Notes: generated by a model not told the origin, from the letters alone. Shown: positions 1-8,923, counted from the first letter of the stretch. The stretch is 64,000 bases of DNA from JASSUD01 sp031963445 (GCA_031963445.1 JASSUH010000001.1:2480001-2544000); one strand, 5' to 3'. Translations and numbers: made by a program.

Positions 1-583
1 CACTAACGACCAGCAACACTAACAAGCATCCGCCCAATACGCCTTCCCAGGTTTTGCCAGGGCTAATCGATGGTGCAAGCTTACGTGAACCAAATTGTCT
101 GCCTGCAAAATAAGCCCCGCTATCAGCTAACCAGACAATTGACAGCAGCGATAAGACAAAAAAAGCGCCATGCGTACGCGCAACTAACAACGCTTGCCAC
201 GCCGCCAGAAAAAGGATGATTCCTACTGCTAACAAAAACCAGCGCCATATTCCCGCCGTCAATAAAGGACGACGTATAAACACGAACGGCACCACACCGA
301 GCCAAAAAATAGCTGCCACTTTATACAGGCCAATGGCTACCTCTGGACTGATGCTTGACCCTGCCTTACTAGCTGACATATTCCACACTAACACAGCACC
401 TACTAGCGCGGCGTAAACAAACTGGGTATTACGCTGCAAGCCTAAAAGACGCGCCCATTCCCAAGCTGCGAGGACGAGCACACCGGCAATCAACGCACCG
501 AATAACTGAATAGGCGCGCTAAAAGTAGCCAGCAGGAATACTGTCAACAATGCAATAGCGGTTATCGTGCGAGTTTTTAGCAT
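1..583 (-). CDS. cdsA: Phosphatidate cytidylyltransferase (C-terminus beyond window)
   Basis: CdsA converts phosphatidic acid and CTP to CDP-diacylglycerol in the inner membrane, the entry point of phospholipid synthesis. Reading the minus strand from ATG at 583 gives about 194 residues of a strongly hydrophobic protein with several membrane segments. Near the truncated end it shows the family signature region: WLADSGAYFAGRQFG followed by KLAPSISPGKTWEG. The last catalytic signature (K-D near the C-terminus) lies outside the window, so the gene is cut by the window edge and there is no sign that it is broken. It follows uppS on the same strand, the usual order in beta-proteobacteria. Start chosen because the ATG opens directly into a hydrophobic segment; no strong ribosome site was seen. 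Identification is by motif and synteny. Confidence 0.9.
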   Translation of the reverse strand, partial: MLKTRTITAIALLTVFLLATFSAPIQLFGALIAGVLVLAAWEWARLLGLQRNTQFVYAALVGAVLVWNMSASKAGSSISPEVAIGLYKVAAIFWLGVVPFVFIRRPLLTAGIWRWFLLAVGIILFLAAWQALLVARTHGAFFVLSLLSIVWLADSGAYFAGRQFGSRKLAPSISPGKTWEGVLGGCLLVLLVVS

Positions 584-639
584 AGAGAAAAATAACGCCT
601 CGTCGGCGTTTGTTAAGGCAAGGATTGAGAGAAAATGCT

Positions 640-690
640 CTTAGAGATCGTGAACAGATTCTTAGAATTTATATGAACAGGTTTTTAAAA
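640..690. repeat. Degenerate family-B element ends between uppS and cdsA
   Basis: Two partial copies of the terminal motif of the family-B palindromes occur here: GATCGTGAACAGATTCT around 647-663 and GAACAGGTTTTT around 674-685. No full palindrome remains. Probably a solo or decayed element end. Confidence 0.5.
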
Positions 691-694
691 ACTA

Positions 695-1465
695 TCAGCG
701 ATAGTCTTTATTTGATTCTGCTTCAAGTTGTTCGCTAGTTCGTCCAAAGCGACGTTCGCGCTGACTATAAGAGAGAATGGCGAGATCTAAATTTGCGTCA
801 TCGAAATCTGGCCAAAAGGTGTCCGTGAAATAAAGTTCCGTGTAAGCCAGCTGCCAGAGCAAAAAATTACTGATCCGCCGATCGCCACCGGTGCGAATAA
901 ATAAATCAGGATCTGGCGCATACGCAAGCGCCAAGTGCTGCGCAAAGCTCGCCTCATCAAATACAGGCTGGTCGCTAGTCACAGCTGATTCAGCACATTT
1001 ACGCGCAGCTTGCAAAATATCCCAACGGCCACCATAGTTCACGGCTATGGTTAAAGTCAGACGCGTATTGCGCGCTGTTTTGGCTTCGGCACTACGCACC
1101 AATTCTTGAATGCGTGCATCCAGCGTACTCAAATCACCCACTACATGCAGACGGATACCACTGGCATGCAATTTATTGATCTCACGCTCCAATACACTGA
1201 CAAATAGCTTCATCAAAAATGAGACTTCCTCAGTGGGGCGGTGTCGATTCTCAGAGCTAAACGCAAACAAGGTTAAATAAGAAACGCCCCGGCGCGCACA
1301 AGCCTCAACCACTTTACGCACCGCATCTACACCACGCGTATGCCCCGTTGCGCGTGGCAAATGGCGTTGCTTCGCCCAGCGGCCATTGCCATCCATAATG
1401 ATCGCAATGTGACGCGGCACTTCAGGCATATTAGCTGTACGTTTAGGGGAATTGACTTCAATCAT
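695..1465 (-). CDS. uppS: Isoprenyl transferase (undecaprenyl diphosphate synthase)
   Basis: UppS condenses eight isopentenyl units onto farnesyl diphosphate to make undecaprenyl diphosphate, the lipid carrier for peptidoglycan and surface polysaccharide. The 256-residue protein has the cis-prenyltransferase signature IAIIMDGNGRWAKQR (catalytic Asp near residue 25) and the C-terminal substrate-binding stretch RTGGDRRISNFLLWQ near residues 191-205. Length is normal for the family. An internal Met at residue 13 is a possible alternative start; the upstream ATG is kept because no ribosome site separates the two. It lies between frr and cdsA on the same strand, as in Burkholderia. The C-terminal tail (SEQLEAESNKDYR) is not conserved but is unremarkable. 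Confidence 0.95.
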   Translation of the reverse strand: MIEVNSPKRTANMPEVPRHIAIIMDGNGRWAKQRHLPRATGHTRGVDAVRKVVEACARRGVSYLTLFAFSSENRHRPTEEVSFLMKLFVSVLEREINKLHASGIRLHVVGDLSTLDARIQELVRSAEAKTARNTRLTLTIAVNYGGRWDILQAARKCAESAVTSDQPVFDEASFAQHLALAYAPDPDLFIRTGGDRRISNFLLWQLAYTELYFTDTFWPDFDDANLDLAILSYSQRERRFGRTSEQLEAESNKDYR

Positions 1466-1649
1466 TTTGCCAACGGCTTGTTAGTAACCTATCCACCAAT
1501 TTTCTAAAAGGTTAGTCGAGGAAAATAGAACGCAGTAGCTTTTGCTCCCATAAACGACTGGAGATTACCGCTACCTTTCGACGTCCGCGCACGGCCTTTA
1601 AGGCAATTGGGGAACATGTTCTAAGGAAGATCTATAGGGTTATGCGGCA

Positions 1650-1807
1650 AGGCGGTGCGAGGGCACGAGGGCGCCAGGGAAAGCCTAAACCATTACCTTA
1701 TTTAGAACTTGTTTAGGGTCTTCCTAGTGGCCTTGCGCCGCCGCAGACAGTACACAAAACGTACGGCAAGGCGGCGCAAGGGCGCTAGGGAGAGCCTAAA
1801 CAAGTTC
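1650..1807. repeat. Family-A palindromes (half element plus full copy)
   Basis: A full family-A copy spans 1705-1807: GAACTTGTTTAGG at one end and CCTAAACAAGTTC at the other, with inner arms containing TGCGCCGCCGCAGACAGTAC and GTACGGCAAGGCGGCGCAAG. A half copy (1650-1690) precedes it. The pair separates frr from uppS. The strand-symmetric arms could fold into a long hairpin in the mRNA. Confidence 0.85.
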
Positions 1808-1813
1808 GAAGAG

Positions 1814-2374
1814 CTAAACTGTCAGGATTTCGCTCTCTTTGGTATGCATCAATTTGTCAATTTCAACGACGGACTTGTCAGTGAGTTTCTGCACTTCGTC
1901 CTGAGCGCGACGCTCATCGTCCTCTGAAATTTCTTTATCTTTCATTAATTTTTTTAGCTGATCATTTGCATCCCGCCGTAGACCGCGCACACCAATTTTT
2001 GCGCCCTCAGCTTCCTTATGCACCACTTTGACCAAATCTTGGCGGCGCTCTTTGGTCAATACTGGCATCGGCACTCGGATAACATCGCCCGTAGTGGCTG
2101 GATTTAAACCTAAGCCTGAGTCGCGAATGGCTTTCTCAACCGCTCCTATTAACGGCTTTTCCCACGGCTGCACGCTAATCGTATTCGCATCAAGTAGCGT
2201 GATACGCGCCACTTGAGCAATCGCTGTTTTGGTGCCGTAATAATCCACCATCACATGGTCTAAAAGACCCGTATGAGCACGGCCCGTGCGGATCTTAGCA
2301 AGGTCGTTTTTAAAGGCCTCGAGCAACCTTTGCATTTTTTGTTCTACGTCTTTTCTCATCTCAGTCAAATTCAT
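1814..2374 (-). CDS. frr: Ribosome recycling factor
   Basis: RRF acts with EF-G to split post-termination ribosomes. The 186-residue protein beginning MNLTEMRKDVEQKM matches the family length (about 185) and carries its hallmarks: KIRTGRAHTGLLDHVMVDYYG near residues 28-48, and the C-terminal helix with RDANDQLKKLMKD and EDDERRAQDEVQKLTDK. Start: ATG at 2374 has a good GGAGG seven bases upstream. An in-frame start at 2404 would add ten residues not found in homologues. It is downstream of pyrH and upstream of uppS on the same strand, with palindromic elements on both sides. Confidence 0.96.
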   Translation of the reverse strand: MNLTEMRKDVEQKMQRLLEAFKNDLAKIRTGRAHTGLLDHVMVDYYGTKTAIAQVARITLLDANTISVQPWEKPLIGAVEKAIRDSGLGLNPATTGDVIRVPMPVLTKERRQDLVKVVHKEAEGAKIGVRGLRRDANDQLKKLMKDKEISEDDERRAQDEVQKLTDKSVVEIDKLMHTKESEILTV

Positions 2375-2426
2375 TCCAACCTCCGTGTCAAATAACCAAC
2401 TCAATGTTACTGTCCGATACTTGGGA

Positions 2427-2537
2427 AACGCTGAATAAACCGGGAACGGCAGGACAAACCACTAAGCCCCCCTTTCTTGCATTGGGTACTAATGTACTAA
2501 CAACAAAGGCAGGCCTTGCCCCGCTTTATTCAGCGTT
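2427..2537. repeat. Family-C palindromic element between pyrH and frr
   Basis: Terminal arms AACGCTGAATAAACCGGG and CCCCGCTTTATTCAGCGTT bracket about 111 bp. Further copies are at 39712-39824 and 46921-47052. It begins two bases beyond the pyrH stop codon. Confidence 0.8.
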
Positions 2538-2539
2538 GA

Positions 2540-3253
2540 TCAAACATGTACTAGCGTTCCCTCTTCTTCCCCAAGCATCACGCGCTTAAAGGCACCCGAC
2601 TTAGTAATCGAGAACACGCGAATGGGCAATTTCTGGTCACGACATAGAGCAAACGCAGTGGCATCCATCACCTGTAAATTCTGCCTCATCGCATCATCAA
2701 AAGTGATCTTGTCATAACGCTTAGCAGTGGGATCTTTATGCGGATCAGCCGAATATATACCGTCTACGCGAGTCGCTTTTAAAACCACTTCTGCACCAAT
2801 TTCTGAACCGCGTAACGCAGCTGCCGTATCGGTAGTAAAAAATGGATTGCCCGTCCCTGCGGCAAAGATCACTACCTTGCCTTCTTCAAGCTGGCGCATC
2901 GCGCGCGGCCGAATATAAGGCTCGACGACTTGATCCATACGCAGCGCAGATTGCACGCGCGCCTCAATCCCAACATGACGCAGGGCGTCTTGCAACGCTA
3001 GCGCATTCATCATGGTAGCGAGCATGCCCATATAGTCAGCCGTGGCCCGATCCATACCGGCGGCACCACCCGCTACACCACGAAAGATATTGCCGCCACC
3101 AATCACGATGGCAAGCTCTACCCCCAATTGCACCACTTCTACGATATCAGTCACGATGCGTTCGATGGTCGTACGATTAATACCGAATGCATCGTCGCCC
3201 ATCAACGCTTCGCCAGATAGTTTGAGCAAAACCCGTTTATAAATAGCTGGCAT
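2540..3253 (-). CDS. pyrH: UMP kinase
   Basis: PyrH phosphorylates UMP to UDP in the cytoplasm and is normally a hexamer controlled by UTP and GTP. The 237-residue protein starting MPAIYKRVLLKLSGEALMGDD has the amino-acid-kinase phosphate loop VIGGGNIFRGVAG. It also has the bacterial UMPK core (DRATADYMGMLATMMNALAL, then FAAGTGNPFFTTDTAAALR). Start chosen at ATG 3253; the longer in-frame start at 3292 adds thirteen residues absent from homologues. It sits ten bases beyond the tsf stop, in the standard rpsB-tsf-pyrH-frr order, so translation coupling with tsf is plausible. Confidence 0.96.
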   Translation of the reverse strand: MPAIYKRVLLKLSGEALMGDDAFGINRTTIERIVTDIVEVVQLGVELAIVIGGGNIFRGVAGGAAGMDRATADYMGMLATMMNALALQDALRHVGIEARVQSALRMDQVVEPYIRPRAMRQLEEGKVVIFAAGTGNPFFTTDTAAALRGSEIGAEVVLKATRVDGIYSADPHKDPTAKRYDKITFDDAMRQNLQVMDATAFALCRDQKLPIRVFSITKSGAFKRVMLGEEEGTLVHV

Positions 3254-3263
3254 ATCAGTGTGC

Positions 3264-4151
3264 TTATGCTTGAGACTGTTGAGCAGCAGCAACTTGTGCA
3301 GCGACTTCAGCAGCGAAGTTATCTTGACGCTTCTCTAGCCCTTCTCCAACGATATATAACGTAAACGCTTTAACTGATGCATTCGCTGCTTTCAGCATCT
3401 GCTCTATCGTTTGTTTATCGTTTTTTACGAAAGACTGGTTCAGCAACGAAACTTCTTTCAAATATTTGTCTACGCTGCCCTGTACCATTTTGGCGGCGAT
3501 TTCAGCAGGTTTGCCTGACTCAATTGCTTTTTGCTCAGCCACGCTGCGCTCTTTAGCGATCAAATCTGCTGGCACTTCAGCGGCGGACAATGCAGCAGGC
3601 TTCATCGCAGCAATGTGCATGGCGACATCTTTACCCACTTGCTCATTGCCACCTTCATATTCGACCAATGCGCCGATACGACTGCCATGCAAATAAGTAG
3701 CGAGCTGATGTGCCGTTTGATAACGTACAAAGCGGCGTACTGTGATGTTTTCACCAAGTTTGCCAATCAAAGCAAGACGTGCTTCGTCGACCGTACCCTC
3801 ACCTACCTTCAACGCTGACAGCGCAGCAACATCAGCTGGATTTTGGGTCGAAATTAATTCAGCCAATTGCTTAGCAAAAGCGATCAAAGCATCGTTCTGG
3901 GCGACGAAATCAGTTTCGCAGTTCACCTCAATTAACGCGCCGTTACCACCACTTACATGAGCGGCCACAATACCTTCAGCCGTAATACGCGAAGCTGCCT
4001 TACTCGCTTTGTTGCCTAATTTGACACGTAGTAATTCTTCGGCGCGATCTAAATCGCCTTGCACTTCAGTCAAGGCTTTTTTACATTCCATCATCGGCGC
4101 ATCTGTTCTTGCGCGCAGTTCTGCAACCATCTTTGCGGTAATTGCCGCCAT
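3264..4151 (-). CDS. tsf: Translation elongation factor Ts
   Basis: EF-Ts exchanges GDP for GTP on EF-Tu. The 295-residue protein opens with MAAITAKMVAELRARTDAP and continues with MMECKKALTEVQGD, the N-terminal module. The conserved core follows (GIVAAHVSGGNGALIEVNCETDFVAQND near residues 60-87), then the two dimerisation repeats. Length is normal. A ribosome site (GGAG) lies just upstream of the ATG. It is the second gene of the rpsB-tsf pair, but here a palindromic element and a terminator-like hairpin lie between the two, which may lower tsf relative to rpsB. Confidence 0.96.
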   Translation of the reverse strand: MAAITAKMVAELRARTDAPMMECKKALTEVQGDLDRAEELLRVKLGNKASKAASRITAEGIVAAHVSGGNGALIEVNCETDFVAQNDALIAFAKQLAELISTQNPADVAALSALKVGEGTVDEARLALIGKLGENITVRRFVRYQTAHQLATYLHGSRIGALVEYEGGNEQVGKDVAMHIAAMKPAALSAAEVPADLIAKERSVAEQKAIESGKPAEIAAKMVQGSVDKYLKEVSLLNQSFVKNDKQTIEQMLKAANASVKAFTLYIVGEGLEKRQDNFAAEVAAQVAAAQQSQA

Positions 4152-4250
4152 TTTTTACTCCTTTGAATCAGGGACCAGACGAACTTACGTCTACCCAAAA
4201 ATTTAATGAATTGCTAGCGTTGCTCTCGTTACTGCTAACGACCTTCACGT

Positions 4251-4355
4251 AGAACCTGTTTAGGGTTTTCCTGGTGGTCTTGCGTCGCCGCAGACAGTAC
4301 AACTCTAGTACGGCAAGGCGGCGCAAGGGCGCCAGGGAAAGCCTAAACAGGTTCT
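4251..4355. repeat. Family-A palindrome between rpsB and tsf
   Basis: AGAACCTGTTTAGGG at one end and CCTAAACAGGTTCT at the other flank inner arms with CGCCGCAGACAGTAC and GTACGGCAAGGCGGCGCAAG. It lies inside the rpsB-tsf transcription unit. Confidence 0.9.
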
Positions 4356-4368
4356 TAAGTCATCGTTT

Positions 4369-4397
4369 AAAAAAAGGGGCTAATAGCCCCTCTTTTT
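4369..4397 (-). terminator. Terminator-like hairpin downstream of rpsB
   Basis: On the minus strand AGGGGCT-ATT-AGCCCCT forms a 7-bp stem with a 3-base loop, followed by a run of T. This is a classic intrinsic terminator shape, located 37 bases beyond the rpsB stop and before tsf. It may partly terminate and so separate rpsB from tsf. A T-rich tract also follows on the plus strand, so it could act in both directions. Confidence 0.7.
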
Positions 4398-4433
4398 ATT
4401 TTTTATTCATTGTCATTAGGACGCTGAATAAAA

Positions 4434-5198
4434 TTAAGCTTCTTCTAGTTCAACAAACTCATCATCTGCTTCACTACGCACCGCTTCGACAACGTTTTGC
4501 ACGGCTTGTGAACGGCCTTCCAAAATCGCATCGGCCATTTTGCGTGCATACAATTTAATCGCACGGCGAGCATCGTCATTACCTGGAATCACGTAATCAA
4601 TGCCTTCTGGCGAATGGTTCGTATCTACCACTGCGACCACAGGAATACCGAGCTTAGTCGCCTCTGCCAACGCAATTTTGTGATAACCCGCATCAATCAC
4701 AAAAATAGCGTCTGGAATGCCATGCATATCTTGCACACCACCGATGGCTTTTTCCAATTTGAGCATTTTGCGCTCAAACATCAGCCCTTCTTTTTTGCTC
4801 ATGCGCTCAAGTTCGCCGGCTGCAACAATGGTTTGCATTTCTTTTAGCTTATCAACCGATTTTTTGAGCGTGCGATAGTTAGTCAGCGTGCCGCCTAGCC
4901 AGCGAGTATTGACATAAGGCATCCCTGCACGGGTGGCTTCTTGAGCCAGAATATCGCGTGCCTGACGTTTGGTACCGACGAACAAAATAGTGCCGCGCTG
5001 CGCTGCCATTTGACGTACATATTTCAGTGCCTCTTTAAACATCGGCACTGTTTTTTCAAGATTGATAATGTGAATCTTGTTATGTTGAGTCGCCAAATAG
5101 GGGGCCATTTTTGGGTGACCAAAGCGCGTTTGGTGCCCTAAATGCACGGTATCTTTTAAGAGATCGTAAATCTTGATATTGAATAATTCTTCAGACAT
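4434..5198 (-). CDS. rpsB: 30S ribosomal protein S2
   Basis: S2 is a late-assembling small-subunit protein. The 254-residue protein contains the family core: NKIHIINLEKTVPMFKEAL, then FVGTKRQARD, then MPYVNTRWLGGTLTNYRT, and near the end VAVVDTNHSPEGIDYVIPGNDD. Start chosen at ATG 5198 with GGAG six bases upstream; an in-frame TTG at 5210 coincides with that ribosome site. Odd point: the normally near-invariant N-terminal motif (HFGHQTRxWNPKM) reads HLGHQTRFGHPKM here, and the preceding residues (SEELFNIKIYDLLKDT) do not resemble the usual S2 start. The gene is otherwise intact, so divergence rather than decay is likely. Confidence 0.95.
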   Translation of the reverse strand: MSEELFNIKIYDLLKDTVHLGHQTRFGHPKMAPYLATQHNKIHIINLEKTVPMFKEALKYVRQMAAQRGTILFVGTKRQARDILAQEATRAGMPYVNTRWLGGTLTNYRTLKKSVDKLKEMQTIVAAGELERMSKKEGLMFERKMLKLEKAIGGVQDMHGIPDAIFVIDAGYHKIALAEATKLGIPVVAVVDTNHSPEGIDYVIPGNDDARRAIKLYARKMADAILEGRSQAVQNVVEAVRSEADDEFVELEEA

Positions 5199-5245
5199 GG
5201 AAAACTCCAAAGGGTTAAGCCTAAAACCAGCTGCGACATCTGTTT

Positions 5246-5443
5246 AGAACCTGTTTAGGCTTTCCTTGGCGCCCTTGCGCCGCCTTGCCGTACGTTTTGT
5301 ACTGTCTGCGGCGACGCAAGACCACCAGGAAAACCCTAAACAGGTTCTAAAACTTGCCTAAGACCTCCCTTGCGCCTTCTTGCCGTACGCTTTGTACTGT
5401 CTGCGTCGGCGCGAGACCACCAGGAAAACCCTAAACAGCTTCT
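5246..5443. repeat. Two tandem family-A palindromes upstream of rpsB
   Basis: A full copy at 5246-5348 (AGAACCTGTTTAGGC...CCTAAACAGGTTCT, flanked by TA on both sides) is followed directly by a second, more diverged copy at about 5351-5443. They sit in the rpsB leader, about 50-250 bases upstream of the start codon. Confidence 0.85.
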
Positions 5444-5500
5444 AAAGAAGCTTCTCAGACACCCTTAATGCGCTGGTTCGTATCGTTTTAATTCACTTCA

Positions 5501-5546
5501 TAGCCGCTCAAGGCTATCTCAATGCCTACTAAAAATAGGTATTGAG
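5501..5546 (-). promoter_or_regulatory. Paired hairpins in the rpsB upstream region
   Basis: On the minus strand CTCAATACCTA pairs with TAGGCATTGAG around a short A/T loop (5518-5546). It is followed by TAGCC...GGCTA (about 5501-5516). Autoregulatory leaders upstream of rpsB are known in other proteobacteria. This assignment rests only on position and pairing; the outer hairpin could also be a terminator. Confidence 0.3.
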
Positions 5547-5790
5547 GCGCGAATTATAGCATTGGCGTTTAGGCCATAGGGTCAAAGATCGACTACAAAG
5601 GCCATACTGAACTATTAGCGTCTCTTTTTATCAAACCAGCACAGAACGAAATAAGCAAATGGCACCTCCCTTCAGGCAAATAGAGTCTTCTCAATGAAAA
5701 AGCGTACGCGGCCAAATAAAAAAGAAAGCGAACAATGCGATAATGCGCCGCTCAATATATTAAGCTTTGCTTAAAGGCCACCCTTATTAA

Positions 5791-5890
5791 GGAACCTCTG
5801 CAAAGCCCCAAGGGTTAGGCATGACTTTGCTGCCAGTCCATATTAGGCGTAGTTGTTTTCCTACTGCCCAAGGGGCTTTGCAGAGGCTCC
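5791..5890. repeat. Family-D inverted repeat just upstream of map
   Basis: GGAACCTCTGCAAAGCCCC and its complement GGGGCTTTGCAGAGGCTCC bracket 100 bp, ending 31 bases before the map start codon. A smaller related hairpin (AACCTCTGCATAA...TTATGCAGAGGTT) occurs at 12494-12538. Confidence 0.8.
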
Positions 5891-5921
5891 TTACCCCTCT
5901 ACTTTCGCTTTTATTCATCCT

Positions 5922-6710
5922 ATGGCCATTACCATTAAAAACGAGCAGGATATTGCACACATGCGAATCGCTGGCCGTCTCGCCAGCGAAGTACTTGATT
6001 ACATTACGCCATTTATAACCGCAGGTATTACAACGGGCGAATTAGATCATTTGTGCCATATGTATATGCTCAATGAACAGCAAACCATTCCTGCTCCACT
6101 GAACTATCAGCCAGCCGGCTACCCTCCCTATCCCAAGGCAACCTGTATTTCAGTCAATGACGTTATTTGCCACGGCATACCTAGCGAAAAAGCATTGAAA
6201 AACGGCGATATCCTAAATATCGATGTGACCGTTATCAAAAACGGATATTTCGGCGATACGAGTCGTATGTTTATTGTCGGAGAAGGTTCAATTCTCGCTA
6301 AACGACTGGTTCAGACAACTTATGAATGCATGTGGCTCGGCATTCACCAAATACGTCCCGGTGCTCGTTTAGGCGATATTGGATACGCGATTCAGCAACA
6401 TGCGCATGCACAAGGCTATAGCGTTGTGCGCGAGTATTGCGGACACGGTATCGGGCAAGTGTTTCATGAAGAGCCACAAGTCTTGCATTATGGCCGCCCT
6501 GGCACTGGCGTTGAAATTAAAGAAGGCATGATTTTTACCGTTGAACCCATGATCAATGCAGGTCGACGTGAAGTGCGCACGATGCCCGATCAATGGACCA
6601 TTAAAACCCACGACCGCAGCCTTTCTGCGCAATGGGAACACACGGTGTTAGTGACTGAATCAGGTTATGAAGTGCTCACCGTCTCAGCCCACTCCCCAGA
6701 GCCTATGTGA
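5922..6710 (+). CDS. map: Type I methionine aminopeptidase
   Basis: MetAP removes the initiator Met from nascent proteins. The 262-residue product starts MAITIKNEQDIAHMRIAGRL. The five metal ligands are in place: Asp101 (NIDVTVIKNGYFGD), Asp112, His175 (YCGHGIGQVFHEEP), Glu208 (FTVEPMIN) and Glu239 (WEHTVLV). Length fits the type I family without an N-terminal extension. Start at 5922 was chosen because the reading frame upstream runs into the family-D palindrome, which is not coding sequence in homologues. Divergent from rpsB, as in other beta-proteobacteria. Confidence 0.95.
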   Translation: MAITIKNEQDIAHMRIAGRLASEVLDYITPFITAGITTGELDHLCHMYMLNEQQTIPAPLNYQPAGYPPYPKATCISVNDVICHGIPSEKALKNGDILNIDVTVIKNGYFGDTSRMFIVGEGSILAKRLVQTTYECMWLGIHQIRPGARLGDIGYAIQQHAHAQGYSVVREYCGHGIGQVFHEEPQVLHYGRPGTGVEIKEGMIFTVEPMINAGRREVRTMPDQWTIKTHDRSLSAQWEHTVLVTESGYEVLTVSAHSPEPM

Positions 6711-6727
6711 GACCGTAATGTGAGACC

Positions 6728-6875
6728 GTAGGTTGGGGTGACGGCAGGAACCCCAACATGAGCCCCTGCCGTCAAACCGTAGCCTTAGACTGTATTTATG
6801 CATAAATTTTGATCATGCTAAATAAAAATAGGCTAGTGGTTTGCATGTTGGGGTTCCTGCGTCACCCCAACCTAC
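6728..6875. repeat. Family-B palindrome between convergent map and ligA
   Basis: Long arms GTAGGTTGGGGTGACGGCAG (continuing GAACCCCAACATG) and the reverse complement at 6844-6875 surround an 80-base spacer. The element sits exactly between the convergent 3' ends of map and ligA and could act as a bidirectional transcription stop. Confidence 0.85.
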
Positions 6876-6880
6876 GGATT

Positions 6881-8923
6881 TCAGTCTCCCTCTCCCAACA
6901 AGCCACGCATACCTAATTCATCCAATACAGGCACGCCTAATTGCTCAGCCTTAGTCAACTTGCTACCAGGATCTGCGCCAGCAATTAGATAAGCGGTTTT
7001 TGCCGAAACAGAGCCGGCAACTTTAGCGCCTGCGGCCTCCAGCATTTCTTTTGCTTGCTCACGGGTGAAGTTCGGCAAAGTCCCGCTCAACACCACAGTG
7101 ACCCCTGTTAGCGGTTTAACAGCCTGTTTATCTATACCTGGACCTTCCGCCCAAGTTACGCCAGCTGCGCGCAATTGTTCGATGACCTGACGATTATGTG
7201 GCTCAGCAAAAAATTGCACGAGCGCCGCCGCCACTGTAGGCCCAACGTCAGAAACTTCAAGAAATTCTTCGCTCGTTGCTTGCATGACTCGCGCGAGCGA
7301 ACCGAAATGCTGGGCTAAGGTTTTGGCTGTTGTTTCACCGACATGACGAATACCTAGCGCATAAATGAAGCGCGCCAACGTGGTGTGTTTCGCGTGCTGC
7401 AGAGAGGCAAGTAAATTCTGTGCTGATTTTTCAGCGAAGCGATCCAATGCTGTTAGCGTTGCCAAGTCTAGTTTAAATAGGTCAGCCGGTGTATGCACCA
7501 GCTCTTGTTCTACTAACTGATCAATGGTTTGGGTACCAAGCTTATCGATGTTCAACGCACGCCTTTGCACAAAATGCCACAGCGCTTGTTTGCGCTGTGC
7601 CGAGCAGACGAGACCACCCACACAACGTGCTACGGCTTCGTCGGGCAAACGTTGAATCACTGAGCCGCATACAGGGCATTCCGTTGGCATTTCAAAAGCA
7701 CGTGCATCCGCAGGCCTGCGCTCTTTAACTGCACCAACCACCTCGGGAATCACATCGCCCGCGCGCCGCACAATGACCGTATCGCCAATTAAGATATCTT
7801 TGCGTCTTATTTCATCTTCGTTATGCAAAGTGGCATTACTGACTCTCACTCCCCCTACCAATACTGGCGCTAAACGAGCCACTGGTGTGACAGCGCCAGT
7901 ACGTCCCACATTCACTTCTATATCAAGCAACGTGGTAAGCGCTTCTTGCGGCGCAAATTTATGCGCAAGCGCAAAACGTGGCGCGCGTGACACAAAGCCA
8001 AGTGCATCTTGTTCTGCACGTTGGTTCACTTTGTAGACCACGCCATCTATTTCATAAGGCAAGCTCTCACGACGTGCTCCAATTGACTGGAAAAAATCCA
8101 ATAAACCAGACACGCCACTCACCACTGCACGCTCACGGCAGACGGGCAACCCTAATTGCAAATACCAATCAAGCAAAGCTGAATGCGTGGCAGGCATGCT
8201 AGCGCCCTCTAACACCCCTATCCCATAAGCAAAAAAGGCCAAAGGGCGCTGCGCGGTAATTTTTGAATCAAATTGGCGCAAACTGCCTGCTGCTGCATTA
8301 CGTGGGTTGGCAAACTCTCGTTGCCCGGCTTCGCACTGACGTTTATTGAGGGAGGCGAAGTCACGCTTAAGCATCAGCACTTCGCCTCGAATATCAATCA
8401 ACTGAGGAATATCTTTGCCTTTTAAGCGCAAAGGAATTGAGCGCATCGTGCGGATATTTTCCGTCACGTCTTCACCCGTCGTACCATCCCCACGGGTTGC
8501 TGCCTGCGTCAATACACCATCGATATAACGCAATGAAATGGCTAATCCATCGAACTTTAATTCACACGCATATTCAATATCTGTATGACCAAGCAGCGTC
8601 GCACAGCGCTTATCAAATGCTTCAATCTCTGCTTCAGTAAAACCATTTTGCAAAGACAACATTGGCACCGCATGCGTAACAGGCTCGAAACCTTCAGCCA
8701 CCTTGCCGCTGACACGGCGGGTCGGAGAATCAGGGGTACTTAACGCAGGATGATCCGCTTCAATTTGCTGCAGCTCAGCAAACAATTTGTCATATTCGGC
8801 ATCCGGTACCTCAGGGGCATCCAGCACGTAATAAGCATAATCATGCCGGGCAATTTCCGTGCGTAACCAGATGGCACGCGCCGTTAACTCAGCTAGGCTT
8901 GATTCCAAAAGAAGGTGGGGCAT
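6881..8923 (-). CDS. ligA: NAD-dependent DNA ligase
   Basis: LigA seals nicks during replication and repair using NAD+. The 680-residue protein has the expected domain order. First comes the Ia domain (HDYAYYVLDAPEVPDAEYD). The adenylation domain follows, with catalytic Lys123 in CELKFDGLAISLRY, then the OB fold. Next are a four-cysteine zinc finger (CPVCGS...ARCVGGLVCSAQ), helix-hairpin-helix repeats, and a C-terminal BRCT domain from about residue 600. Length is normal. Start ATG at 8923 has no obvious ribosome site but begins with the conserved N-terminal helix. It is convergent with map and separated by a palindromic element. Confidence 0.96.
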   Translation of the reverse strand: MPHLLLESSLAELTARAIWLRTEIARHDYAYYVLDAPEVPDAEYDKLFAELQQIEADHPALSTPDSPTRRVSGKVAEGFEPVTHAVPMLSLQNGFTEAEIEAFDKRCATLLGHTDIEYACELKFDGLAISLRYIDGVLTQAATRGDGTTGEDVTENIRTMRSIPLRLKGKDIPQLIDIRGEVLMLKRDFASLNKRQCEAGQREFANPRNAAAGSLRQFDSKITAQRPLAFFAYGIGVLEGASMPATHSALLDWYLQLGLPVCRERAVVSGVSGLLDFFQSIGARRESLPYEIDGVVYKVNQRAEQDALGFVSRAPRFALAHKFAPQEALTTLLDIEVNVGRTGAVTPVARLAPVLVGGVRVSNATLHNEDEIRRKDILIGDTVIVRRAGDVIPEVVGAVKERRPADARAFEMPTECPVCGSVIQRLPDEAVARCVGGLVCSAQRKQALWHFVQRRALNIDKLGTQTIDQLVEQELVHTPADLFKLDLATLTALDRFAEKSAQNLLASLQHAKHTTLARFIYALGIRHVGETTAKTLAQHFGSLARVMQATSEEFLEVSDVGPTVAAALVQFFAEPHNRQVIEQLRAAGVTWAEGPGIDKQAVKPLTGVTVVLSGTLPNFTREQAKEMLEAAGAKVAGSVSAKTAYLIAGADPGSKLTKAEQLGVPVLDELGMRGLLGEGD

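Noticed and set aside
1650..5450. Repeated palindromes read as a CRISPR array
   Set aside because: Copies are dispersed between genes, palindromic over about 100 bp, and without regular unique spacers or cas genes.
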